Assembly (NCBI GenBank): GCA_905207515.1
Contig: CAJLLK010000004.1
Coordinates: 1 to 38,335 of the forward strand
DNA from: an uncultured Christensenella sp.
Lineage (GTDB): Bacteria; Bacillota; Clostridia; Christensenellales; UBA1242
Length of the DNA: 38,335 bases
Direction of reading: 5' to 3'
In this document: in pieces, positions 24,218 to 31,790 of the stretch
How positions within the stretch are numbered: position 1 is the first letter of the stretch
Layout: each line of letters begins with the position of its first letter
The notes under the pieces: model-generated
What the model saw: only the letters and a program-made list of their open reading frames with translations
Told to the model about the DNA's origin: nothing
Databases searched by the model: none
Program-made: the position numbers and the translations under genes

Positions 24218-25330
24218 TGGATTTGAAACTTCCACCGTTTCTGGAGTTTCTTTTTTGACTTTTTTCTTCTTTTTGTTGTGATAGCCAATCGCCCACAAGC
24301 CTGGTGTCAAGAAGACGGAAGAATAGAAGCCTGCGACAATTCCGACCATGATTGGAAAAGCAAATTCTTGAATGGCCGAAACACCAATCACAGTTATCAT
24401 GAAAATCATAATGAAAGTTGTCAGCGTTGTCAAAATCGAACGCATCATGGTTTCTTTGACCGAACTGTTTGCAATTTCGGCATTGCTGATTTTTTCGTTG
24501 TTTTGACGAGCAATCTTCAAACGGTCGCGAATTCTGTCGAAGATAATGATTGTGTTGTTGACAGAATATCCCAAAATTGTGATAAGAGCTGCAATAAATG
24601 CCGCATTGATTTGAATTCTGAAGATAAGCATCACCGCTGTCGTCACCAATGCATCATGGAAAAGTGCCAAAATTGCTGCCAAACCGCTTGACAAATCAAA
24701 TCTGAATGCCACATAAATCAAAATCAGAAGAAGTGCCACAAGAAGAGCCAAAAATGACCTCATCATCAGTTCTGCGCCTGCACTTGCCGTGGTTATGCCG
24801 CCGTTTGTAACAAGCCCAGCATAATGCTCACTTGCCAAATCAGAATTTTGAACATCTTCATCCACATAGCCAAATGATTTCAAAAGTTCCAGTCTGATTT
24901 CTTCGTTTATGCTTTCAATTTCTTCAGTCGACAAGCTGTTGTCGTTTTGATATTTCACAATGACTGCATCTTCTTGAGAAATTCCCAAGTCTCTGTTGTC
25001 CATTGTGGTCTGTTGAAGCGTGCTGATTTTAAGTCCGTGCTGTGCCAAAACATCGCTGATTTTCTTTTCGACTTCATCCATGTCTCTTTCAAGGTCATAA
25101 GATGCAAGGTCTGAAAATGTGCCTTTTGAATTTGTGAAAACTGTCATATTTGAGCCGCCGGTAAAGTCGATGCCAAGGTTGAACCCGAGCGTGCAGAACA
25201 GAACAATTCCAACAACGATGATGACAATTGGTGCAATCAAAAACCATTTCAAATTTTTGCAAAAATTAAATTTTGAATTTGTGATTTTTTCATCCAAAGA
25301 AAATTTGGTAGTCTTTTTATATTTACTCAT
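24215..25330 (-). CDS. secF: Protein translocase accessory subunit SecF
   Basis: Six-helix membrane protein (371 residues) that, with SecD, uses the proton or sodium gradient to pull exported proteins through SecYEG. The first helix (FLIAPIVIIVVGIVLFC) is followed by the signature GFNLGIDFTGGSNM, an external domain of about 120 residues, then five more helices with the FGYSVNNTIIIFDRIRD-type motif (here GYSVNNTIIIFDRIRD). The start overlaps the secD stop by 8 bases, with GGAGGG from the secD coding end as ribosome site, so synthesis is coupled. The C-terminus is a Lys-rich cytoplasmic tail. Confidence 0.96.
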   Translation of the reverse strand: MSKYKKTTKFSLDEKITNSKFNFCKNLKWFLIAPIVIIVVGIVLFCTLGFNLGIDFTGGSNMTVFTNSKGTFSDLASYDLERDMDEVEKKISDVLAQHGLKISTLQQTTMDNRDLGISQEDAVIVKYQNDNSLSTEEIESINEEIRLELLKSFGYVDEDVQNSDLASEHYAGLVTNGGITTASAGAELMMRSFLALLVALLLILIYVAFRFDLSSGLAAILALFHDALVTTAVMLIFRIQINAAFIAALITILGYSVNNTIIIFDRIRDRLKIARQNNEKISNAEIANSSVKETMMRSILTTLTTFIMIFMITVIGVSAIQEFAFPIMVGIVAGFYSSVFLTPGLWAIGYHNKKKKKVKKETPETVEVSNP

Positions 25331-26684
25331 TTGCCTGCCCTCCTACGACCACTTCTTCATTTTCTTTGAAAGTTCTGATCTGTTTCGGCAAATGAAGTTT
25401 TTTCGCTTTGACACTGTTTAAAGGCAGATACCATTTCACGAGGTATCTCAAGATAACAAGGTTCATGAACATCGAAAGCAAAATGCCGATAAGAAGAGTG
25501 ATTGCAAAACCTTGAATTGAAGCTGTACCCAAAATGTAAAGCACAATAGCGGTCACGATTGTGGTGATGTTGCTGTCAAAAATTGGCCAGAAAGCGCGTT
25601 TGAAACCACTCTTGACAGAAAGTGGAATTTTTTTGCCAGAGCGATATTCTTCTCTCACTCTTTCGAAAATGATGACCGTTCCGTCGACAGCCATGCCGAT
25701 GCTCAAGATAATTCCCGCAAGCCCTGGAAGCGTCAGTTGAACAAAAGGAATTGCCTGCAAGAAGAACATCATCAAAACGGTATACATAACAAGTGCAAAA
25801 GAAGCCAGCAAACCGAAATCGCCGTATCTCCACCACAAAAGAACAAAAATCAAAACAATTCCAACAACTCCGCCGATGAGTGCCAGCGTCAAAGCTTGGT
25901 CGCCAAGTGTGGCAGAAATAACCGAACTTTCCAGCAAATCAAGTTCGACATTGAAAGTTCCGCTCATAATTCTGAGTGCATAGTTTTCAGCGTCTTGAAA
26001 GCTTTCAAAGTCGCCAGAGATAAATGTTGACCCGCCTGTTATTCTCTCTTCGCAAGTGAGTTGCATATCAGCGCTGTCGTCGATTTCGCCGAGATAAACA
26101 TAAATGGTTCCGTCGCCATTTGCTGCTTCTTCGGTCAAATCAGCAAATTTTGCGGCTCCTTCGTCAGTGAACTGAACACTAACACCATAAACATATTCTC
26201 CGCTGCTGTCAGGTTGAACAGTGGCTTGAACGTCTTGAATGTCGGTTCCCAAAATTCTTGCTTCAGCGCCTGCTTCTTGAGTGAGCGTCATGTAAAGTGG
26301 AGTTGGTTCTCCAATCAAGTCAAAAATTTCGTTTGAGTCAGTGAGTGATGGCACTTCAATCCTTATTCTTGTGCTGCCTTGTCTTAAAATGGTTGCTTCA
26401 GAATATTCCGCCGTGATGACCGATCTCAATCTCGAAACAGTTGCGTCAATCGCGTCGTTTAAATTTTGAGTGTTGCTGTCTTCAGAAAGCGAACAGTCAT
26501 AGACAACAGAAATGCCGCCTGCAAGGTCCAAACCCAAAGGAATTGAGTTTGCAAAACCATTGTAGGTGTAAGAAGTGTAAGGAATATTAAAACTGCAAAA
26601 AGACAGAATCAAGCCCAAAAGGGTCAAAACTGCCATTGCCACAAAGTTGATAATGGAATTCTTTTTTACTCTACTTCTAGCCAT
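25323..26684 (-). CDS. secD: Protein translocase accessory subunit SecD
   Basis: Partner of SecF in Sec-dependent export, 453 residues. Helix 1 lies at about 14-34, followed by the SecD signature IPLGLDLAGGISVVYD, a P1 external domain of about 210 residues (shorter than in E. coli), and five C-terminal helices with GMAVDGTVIIFERVREE. The ATG at 26684 has AAGGGGA upstream and a consensus promoter. secF overlaps its end. The TIGR04086-type gene lies just upstream on the same strand and yajC a little further, so the export genes are grouped. Confidence 0.96.
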   Translation of the reverse strand: MARSRVKKNSIINFVAMAVLTLLGLILSFCSFNIPYTSYTYNGFANSIPLGLDLAGGISVVYDCSLSEDSNTQNLNDAIDATVSRLRSVITAEYSEATILRQGSTRIRIEVPSLTDSNEIFDLIGEPTPLYMTLTQEAGAEARILGTDIQDVQATVQPDSSGEYVYGVSVQFTDEGAAKFADLTEEAANGDGTIYVYLGEIDDSADMQLTCEERITGGSTFISGDFESFQDAENYALRIMSGTFNVELDLLESSVISATLGDQALTLALIGGVVGIVLIFVLLWWRYGDFGLLASFALVMYTVLMMFFLQAIPFVQLTLPGLAGIILSIGMAVDGTVIIFERVREEYRSGKKIPLSVKSGFKRAFWPIFDSNITTIVTAIVLYILGTASIQGFAITLLIGILLSMFMNLVILRYLVKWYLPLNSVKAKKLHLPKQIRTFKENEEVVVGGQANE

Positions 26685-26731
26685 TCTTTCCCCTTAAAAA
26701 AGTAATAATTTTCGCGTTAAATACCTTGTTA

Positions 26732-26760
26732 AGTATAATACATTAAGGGGCTGATGTCAA
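26732..26760 (-). promoter_or_regulatory. Promoter of secDF
   Basis: Minus strand TTGACA, exactly 17 bases, TATACT: a near-perfect housekeeping promoter, starting 8 bases after the end of the upstream membrane-protein gene. Confidence 0.7.
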
Positions 26761-26768
26761 TTAAAATC

Positions 26769-27170
26769 CTAATTTTTTTTCAAATTTACGCAAATAATGC
26801 CACAAATTGCACCGATGATACTTCCAAAAATAATGTCGTTTACAAGAGTGCGGTCAAAGCTGAAAGCCCCGTCCAAAATTGAAAACACCAAAAATGCTGC
26901 AATCGTGAAGAAAAGACCAATCAAAAATCCACTTAAGAGCCCCATAGATTTGTGTTTTTTCAGCCCGATAAACACGCCAAAAAAGATGCTGACGCCTTTG
27001 ATAACTTGATTTACTGGAGCAATGATTTTGTCGGATATGTTTGTAAAGCGCAAGATGAATGCAAAAATCAAAATCCCAACCAGCGCAACGCACAAACCCA
27101 CCACAACTCCTTTGACAATGCTCAAAAAAAGATTTCCGCTTTTTTCTTTTTTAAGTGCTTTCACTTTCAT
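26769..27170 (-). CDS. TIGR04086-like four-helix membrane protein
   Basis: A protein of 133 residues with a basic N-terminus (MKVKALKKEKSGN) and four hydrophobic segments (about 17-43, 57-70, 77-98 and 110-128), the layout of the Firmicutes TIGR04086 membrane family, which is often found near yajC and secDF. The family's function is unknown. GGGAGG lies 6 bases before the ATG. A clear promoter is not visible in 27171-27240. Its stop lies just before the secDF promoter with no terminator between, so read-through into secD is likely. Confidence 0.75.
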   Translation of the reverse strand: MKVKALKKEKSGNLFLSIVKGVVVGLCVALVGILIFAFILRFTNISDKIIAPVNQVIKGVSIFFGVFIGLKKHKSMGLLSGFLIGLFFTIAAFLVFSILDGAFSFDRTLVNDIIFGSIIGAICGIICVNLKKN

Positions 27171-27245
27171 TATTGCCTCCCTGCCACATTTTAAACATGG
27201 ACAACTAAGTTAATATAAGTTATGCACTCAAAATTTTAGTCATGA

Positions 27246-27273
27246 CAAAAAATAAAGCCGCTTGGCTTTATTT
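27246..27273 (-). terminator. Terminator of the yajC operon
   Basis: A 10-bp perfect stem (AAATAAAGCC / GGCTTTATTT) with a 4-base loop and T run. The 5' arm begins inside the yajC stop codon region. Confidence 0.85.
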
Positions 27274-27756
27274 CTTCGTTTCGTCTTTGTTTTCAGAGTT
27301 CTCAACTTTTTCTTCAGTTTTTTCTTGAGAAACTTCAACTTCAGATTTTTTCTTTTTGTTTTTCTTTGCTTCTTTTTTGGCTTGTTCTTCTTCCAAAGCT
27401 TTGCGTTCTGCTTCAGCCTTGGCTTCAGCTTCTCTTTTAAGCTCTGCTTCGCTCTTGAAAACGGTGTAAATTGCATAAGCATCCACACTCAGATAGCTCT
27501 TTGTTTTTCCGCCAGTTTCAAGCACAACAACCTTTTGAGAGTCGTCAAATTTAAGTTCAACAATCGTGCCATAGACACCGCTTGTCGTCAAAACCTTGTC
27601 TCCGACTTTCAAAGAATTGGTTTGTTCCTGAATTTTTTGAGTTTCTCTTTTGTTTCGAGCGTTCATCATAATTGGAAGCGCAATCAAAAGCAAAACAACC
27701 ACGCCAATCAAAACATAGTTCCAAATATCGCCGCCAGCAGCCAACAACATACTCAT
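27268..27756 (-). CDS. yajC: Sec translocon accessory protein YajC, long charged tail
   Basis: Small membrane partner of SecDF. One N-terminal helix (about residues 12-31, YVLIGVVVLLLIALPIMMNA) is followed by the conserved cytoplasmic fold (LKVGDKVLTTSGVYGTIVEL). It has 162 residues, against about 85-110 for typical YajC. The extra length is a Glu/Lys/Ala-rich tail from about residue 105, likely a long single helix and then disordered. AAAGGAG precedes the ATG, and a second in-frame ATG lies two codons on. A 24-codon membrane-peptide gene lies directly upstream in the same transcript. Confidence 0.93.
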   Translation of the reverse strand: MSMLLAAGGDIWNYVLIGVVVLLLIALPIMMNARNKRETQKIQEQTNSLKVGDKVLTTSGVYGTIVELKFDDSQKVVVLETGGKTKSYLSVDAYAIYTVFKSEAELKREAEAKAEAERKALEEEQAKKEAKKNKKKKSEVEVSQEKTEEKVENSENKDETKK

Positions 27757-27771
27757 ATTTTTCTCTCCTTT

Positions 27772-27846
27772 TTATTTGAAATAAAAGCCCATCAACAAAA
27801 TCACAAAGATAACGCCAAATGGCAAAATAAGTTCGTTTATCCCCAT
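27772..27846 (-). CDS. 24-residue membrane peptide upstream of yajC
   Basis: A short frame reading MGINELILPFGVIFVILLMG followed by FYFK and a stop: one hydrophobic helix with a polar N-terminus and a C-terminal Lys. It has its own AAAGGAG about 9 bases before the ATG and lies 15 bases before the yajC start, inside the transcript of a good extended -10 promoter. I know no family name for it. Position suggests a small subunit or modulator of the YajC-SecDF complex; a translated leader that tunes yajC is the alternative. Confidence 0.6.
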   Translation of the reverse strand: MGINELILPFGVIFVILLMGFYFK

Positions 27847-27879
27847 GAAAGCAAGCTCCTTTTAAGATATTATCACAAA

Positions 27880-27908
27880 ATGATAACATATTCCAAACAA
27901 AAATTCAA
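27880..27908 (-). promoter_or_regulatory. Promoter of the yajC operon with overlapping dyad
   Basis: Minus strand TTGAAT, 17 bases, TATCAT preceded by TGT. The -10 lies in an inverted repeat TTATCA-TTTTG-TGATAA. Confidence 0.55.
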
Positions 27909-27940
27909 GGTTGTTTGCGAAAAAAGGAGAATTTTGTCGG

Positions 27941-29698
27941 TTAAATCTTTTTAGTTTTAATTTCTTCTTGCATTCTTGAAACAAAGTCAGAAAGTTTCAA
28001 GCCGCTTTTGTTTTCAAAGCCGCGTCCGCGAATGGAAATTGTTTCGTTTTTCTCTTCTTCGTCGCCGACGATGATGAGATATGGAATTTTCATTGAAAGT
28101 GCTTCACGAATTTTGTAACCAATCTTTTCATTTCGGTCATCAAGTTCGGCTCTGAAACCGTTTTGCAACAAATTTTCATAGACCTTTTTTGCATAACTGT
28201 TGTTTCTTTCTGTCAACGTCAAAACCTTGACCTGAACAGGTGCCAGCCAGAGTGGCAAAAGCCCTTTGGTTTCTTCCAAAAGAAAGGCAATAAATCTGTC
28301 GAGCGAGCCCAAAATCGCTCTGTGAATGACAACTGGACGTTGTTTTTGATTGTTTTCGTCGACATATTCAAGTTGAAATTTTTCTGGAAGCTGATAGTCA
28401 AGCTGAACTGTTGACAAAGTCACTTCATGACCCAAAGCGCTCTTCACTTGAACGTCAATTTTTGGCCCATAAAAAGCCGCTTCGCCTTCTGCTTCATAAT
28501 AATTTGCTCCCGTCGCCTTGATGATTTGACGAAGAGCATTTTCGCTCTTCTCCCAAAGTTCGTCGTTGCCAAAATACTTTTCAGCATCGTTTTTGTCGCG
28601 AAGAGAAAGTCTCAAAGTGTAATTTTCAAATCCAAAATCTTTGTAAACTTCCAAAATGAGCGCAATAACACCATTCACTTCATCGGCAATTTGTTCTGGC
28701 GTGCAGAAAATGTGGCTGTCGTTTTGCGTGAACGCTCTGGCTCTTTCAAGACCGCACAAGTTTCCGCTGTCTTCAAAACGGAAGTCGTTTGCAATTTCAG
28801 CAATTCTTATCGGCAAATCACGATAAGAGTGCATATCATGCTTAAACATAACCATGTGGTGTGGGCAGTTCATAGGTCTAAGCACATAAGCCTCGTCGTC
28901 GAGCTCCATGGCTGGAAACATATCGTCTTTATAGTGGTCCCAGTGACCAGAAGTTTTGTATAAATCAACATTTCCAAGCGACGGCGTCATGACGTGCTTA
29001 TAACCCTTTGCAATCTCTTTGTTTGTGATATAGTCAGCCAAAATTCTTCTCAAAACAAAACCGTTTGGAAGATACATCGGCAAACCTTTTCCAATCAGTT
29101 CGTCAAACATGAAAATGCCAAGTTCTTTGCCCAAACGCCTGTGGTCACGCTTTTTAGCTTCTTCGACCATTGCAATGTGGTCAGCGAGTTGTTTTTTGTC
29201 TGGGAAAGCATAGGCATAAACTCTTTGAAGCATTTTGTTTTTCTCGCTTCCACGCCAATAAGCACCGTTGACCGCATGAATTTTGAAAGCGTAGTTCTGC
29301 AGATTTTTGCAACTCTCTACGTGCGGTCCGCTGCAAAGGTCAAAGAAGTCGTCGCCTGTGAAATAGACAGAAATTTCGGCGTCAACAGGAAGTTCGTTGA
29401 TGATTTCAGTTTTGTAAGGATTGTTTTTAAAAAGTTTCAAAGCTTCTTCTCTTGAAACAACTTTTTTGACAAAAGGTTCGCCTTTGCCAATGATTTCTTT
29501 CATCTTTTTTTCGATTGTTTCAAAGTCGTCTGGCGTCAACTGTTTGTCAAGGTCGACATCATAATAAAACCCGTCGTCAATGGCAGGGCCGATTGTCAGT
29601 TTCACGTTTGGATAAAGTTCTGTCAGCGCTTTTGCCAAAACGTGCGCAAGAGAATGTCTTGCTCTGTGAAGTTTTTCGTCTTTTTCATTAAGTTCCAT
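27941..29698 (-). CDS. thrS: Threonyl-tRNA synthetase lacking the TGS domain
   Basis: Charges tRNA-Thr. The 585-residue protein begins directly with the editing domain: HSLAH at residues 15-19 and the HxxxC partner in SGPHVESC, both intact, so mischarged Ser should be removed. The class II core follows, with motif 2 FRFEDSG, the zinc Cys in MNCPHH, and DYQLPEKFQLEY; the HGTP anticodon domain is at the end (VKVLTLTERNNSYA). The TGS domain of the usual 630-650 residue enzyme is absent; no upstream in-frame start could restore it because the T-box leader is directly upstream. AAAGGAG precedes the ATG. Confidence 0.96.
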   Translation of the reverse strand: MELNEKDEKLHRARHSLAHVLAKALTELYPNVKLTIGPAIDDGFYYDVDLDKQLTPDDFETIEKKMKEIIGKGEPFVKKVVSREEALKLFKNNPYKTEIINELPVDAEISVYFTGDDFFDLCSGPHVESCKNLQNYAFKIHAVNGAYWRGSEKNKMLQRVYAYAFPDKKQLADHIAMVEEAKKRDHRRLGKELGIFMFDELIGKGLPMYLPNGFVLRRILADYITNKEIAKGYKHVMTPSLGNVDLYKTSGHWDHYKDDMFPAMELDDEAYVLRPMNCPHHMVMFKHDMHSYRDLPIRIAEIANDFRFEDSGNLCGLERARAFTQNDSHIFCTPEQIADEVNGVIALILEVYKDFGFENYTLRLSLRDKNDAEKYFGNDELWEKSENALRQIIKATGANYYEAEGEAAFYGPKIDVQVKSALGHEVTLSTVQLDYQLPEKFQLEYVDENNQKQRPVVIHRAILGSLDRFIAFLLEETKGLLPLWLAPVQVKVLTLTERNNSYAKKVYENLLQNGFRAELDDRNEKIGYKIREALSMKIPYLIIVGDEEEKNETISIRGRGFENKSGLKLSDFVSRMQEEIKTKKI

Positions 29699-29714
29699 TT
29701 TAAATTCTCCTTTT

Positions 29715-29946
29715 CCGCCTGCATTTTAAAACAAAAAAATCGTTCTCAAAAACAAGCCAAACTTGATTTTAAGGACGATTTTCAAAAACCGCGGTTCCAC
29801 CTTAATTGCACACGAAGTGCCACTCATTTAAAGATGCATTTTCAAACATGAAAGTGGTTTCAGATTTTGAGTTTGCCAAGATTTTTCACCAACCAATCTT
29901 TCTCTGTGCGCAAAACTTCAAAGCCTACTTGTCTTTCACTAAACAC
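29715..29946 (-). promoter_or_regulatory. Threonine T-box riboswitch leader of thrS
   Basis: The minus strand carries the T-box core AAGGTGGAACCGCGG (29789-29803), which pairs with the uncharged tRNA acceptor end. Stem I is closed by TGAAAG (29933-29938) and CTTTCA (29849-29854), with the AGTA motif at about 29924-29927 and a candidate threonine specifier ACC at 29856-29858, a few bases before the 3' arm. A terminator (AAATCGT / ACGATTT plus T run, about 29733-29782) follows, mutually exclusive with the antiterminator. Uncharged tRNA-Thr should therefore raise thrS expression. This leader accounts for the 300 bases between thrS and the ytxC-like gene. Confidence 0.93.
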
Positions 29947-29952
29947 AACACA

Positions 29953-29981
29953 ATTTTAATCCTCCAAAAAAATAATGTCAA
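29953..29981 (-). promoter_or_regulatory. Promoter of the thrS T-box transcript
   Basis: Minus strand TTGACA, exactly 17 bases, TAAAAT. It starts about 18 bases after the end of the ytxC-like gene. Confidence 0.75.
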
Positions 29982-29998
29982 GGATTTTTGAAAAAATT

Positions 29999-30769
29999 CT
30001 ATTTCAACACCGAAAATTTGTCCAACTTTTCGAGATTTTTGTTGTAACAAACATTGATGCGCTCTTCAAAAATTTTTGATAAAAAGCCTGCCGTGTTGTC
30101 GTCACTTCGGCAAAAAAGATTGATTTTCTTTGGGCAAAGTTCAATCAGCGAAGAAACCAAGCCTTCTTTTGAAAGTTTTTCATATGGTTCTTCCAAATTG
30201 TTGGCTTTGATTGAATAGCCGTTTTCGTCTTCGAAAACACTGATTTCATCTTCACAAATTTCCAAATTGTCAATCAAAAATTTGAGCAAGTCAAAAAAAG
30301 CTTCGTTGCTGACGAGATAGTCGCTATTTTCATTTGCAAGTGTGATAAGCTCCGCCCACTTTTCTCGCAGTGATTTGAGCTTGAAATAATAAAACGAGTC
30401 CAAATTCAAATTTTTGTTGAGTTTCAAATTTTTGCTGATAAGATAAAAATCTGTTTCTTTGTCAAAATTTATCAAAGCTTTTTTAAACGCCGTCAAACTC
30501 ATGTTTTCATGAAGTGGAAGCCTCAAATTTTCTGTCAAAAATTTTTCTTTATAAAAATTGCAGATAACTTTTATGATGCATCTTTCAATGGCGACACTGA
30601 CGCGGCTTTGTTCTTCGATTGGGCAGCCGACAAGAATAAAAAAATTGTCAAATTCTTCATAACACGTCACAATGGCGCCGTTTTCAGCGCAGTGGCTTTT
30701 CAGAGTTTGATAAACAAATTTTGCTATCTCCAATTTTTTTGAACTGACAGATATAGAAAGTTCCCACAT
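29999..30769 (-). CDS. ytxC: YtxC-like putative sporulation protein
   Basis: A 256-residue protein without signal peptide. The C-terminal half matches the YtxC pattern as I know it: FYYFKLKSLREKWAELI, EAFFDLLKFLIDN, then LVSSLIELCPKKINLFC and a final segment around FEERINVCYN, where typical members end in a CxxC-like motif that is lost here. ytxC next to thrS is also the Bacillus arrangement. The family is tied to sporulation without a known biochemical role, so its presence hints at a spore-forming ancestry. AAGGAG precedes the ATG. Confidence 0.72.
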   Translation of the reverse strand: MWELSISVSSKKLEIAKFVYQTLKSHCAENGAIVTCYEEFDNFFILVGCPIEEQSRVSVAIERCIIKVICNFYKEKFLTENLRLPLHENMSLTAFKKALINFDKETDFYLISKNLKLNKNLNLDSFYYFKLKSLREKWAELITLANENSDYLVSNEAFFDLLKFLIDNLEICEDEISVFEDENGYSIKANNLEEPYEKLSKEGLVSSLIELCPKKINLFCRSDDNTAGFLSKIFEERINVCYNKNLEKLDKFSVLK

Positions 30770-30789
30770 ATAAGCTCCTTACAAGAGAT

Positions 30790-30819
30790 AGTGTATGCAA
30801 GGACTTTAAAAATACTCAA
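30790..30819 (-). promoter_or_regulatory. Candidate promoter of the ytxC-like gene
   Basis: Minus strand TTGAGT, 18 bases, TACACT, about 20 bases before the ATG and ahead of the AAGGAG site. Confidence 0.4.
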
Positions 30820-30856
30820 AATTTTGTTTTTATTTTTGTAATTTTACCTTTTTTGT

Positions 30857-30885
30857 TTGACATTTTTGGCAAATTTTAAGATAAT
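30857..30885 (+). promoter_or_regulatory. Promoter of the 30915 lipoprotein gene
   Basis: TTGACA, exactly 17 bases, GATAAT. The predicted transcript has a short leader with AAAAGGA 14 bases before the ATG, a longer gap than elsewhere in the window. Confidence 0.65.
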
Positions 30886-30914
30886 AAAATTGCAAAAGGA
30901 ACAAACTATAAATT

Positions 30915-31754
30915 ATGAAGAAAAAACTTACGCTCTTTCTTATGGTTGTGTTGATGTTGCCGCTCGTCGCGCTTTTTGGTTGCGATGAAGTTTCTTCATT
31001 TGGCGTAACAGTTTACACAAGTTCCTCAAGCTATGGCTATTCAACTGGCTCTGGCACCTATAACGACGGTTCCACTGTCACCCTGACAGCTACCGCAAAA
31101 ACTGGTGGAAAATTTGTCGGTTGGATTTTTCAAAACACCACACTTCTTGAAGATGGCGACACATTTTCAATTGAAACATCTGAAGACCAAACAAGATCAA
31201 CTTTGACTTTCGTTATGTCAGCAAACACCCAAGGATATTACACCGCGGCCTTTGACAGCAACAATTCAAGCACAGAAAGCAGAATGACCTATGTCAAGCT
31301 CAGCTCTTACAGAGTGGCAACGGAAGACGCCTTCACGGCAAACCCTGCCGGAACAACCGACACCGAAACCGCTCCGGATTTGCTTTCTGCAAACCTTTCA
31401 ATCGCGCAAGGTGCAAGTTCTTCAAATTTGACAAACGTTTTGACACTCGACAATGCCACACTCAAAGATAATGTGATTTACACCGCCGAAAATATCAATC
31501 AGGTCTTGTATTTATCATCTTACAACAGCCGTTATGTCAGAATGCAGTTTGTTGGAAGAGTTGGCACTGACACATTCAACAAAGATTTGAGAGCAGAGCT
31601 TGATTTTCAGTCCAACTTCCCTGAAACAGAAAATGCGAATTACACAAGCTCGGTAAATTATTCAAGAACAGACGGAATTTACACAATCACTTTCAGTTTT
31701 GAAAACAACAATCAAACTTTTTATGTTGTTTTGAATTATGAAAATTTAAAATAA
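30915..31754 (+). CDS. Lipoprotein with divergent InlB B-repeat-like domain
   Basis: A 279-residue protein. The signal MKKKLTLFLMVVLMLPLVAL ends in the lipobox LFGC (Cys at about 23), so it should be lipid-anchored outside the cell. Residues about 30-113 follow the divergent InlB B-repeat pattern: GSGTYNDGSTVTLTATAKTG, KFVGWIF, and a closing YYTAAFD strand. The rest is beta-rich and Ser/Thr/Asn-rich, with no catalytic motif. It has its own promoter and terminator. Its binding partner is unknown. Confidence 0.82.
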   Translation: MKKKLTLFLMVVLMLPLVALFGCDEVSSFGVTVYTSSSSYGYSTGSGTYNDGSTVTLTATAKTGGKFVGWIFQNTTLLEDGDTFSIETSEDQTRSTLTFVMSANTQGYYTAAFDSNNSSTESRMTYVKLSSYRVATEDAFTANPAGTTDTETAPDLLSANLSIAQGASSSNLTNVLTLDNATLKDNVIYTAENINQVLYLSSYNSRYVRMQFVGRVGTDTFNKDLRAELDFQSNFPETENANYTSSVNYSRTDGIYTITFSFENNNQTFYVVLNYENLK

Positions 31755-31790
31755 AAGTCACATTTTTTTGTGACTTTTATTATTTATATT
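31750..31790. terminator. Bidirectional terminator between lipoprotein gene and truA
   Basis: A 13-bp perfect stem (AATAAAAGTCACA / TGTGACTTTTATT) around a loop of Ts. It overlaps the truA stop codon. Confidence 0.85.

Noticed and set aside
27262..27954. 230-codon plus-strand Phe-rich frame opposite yajC
   Set aside because: It arises from the Glu/Lys-rich yajC tail read backwards and spans the yajC promoter and terminator.
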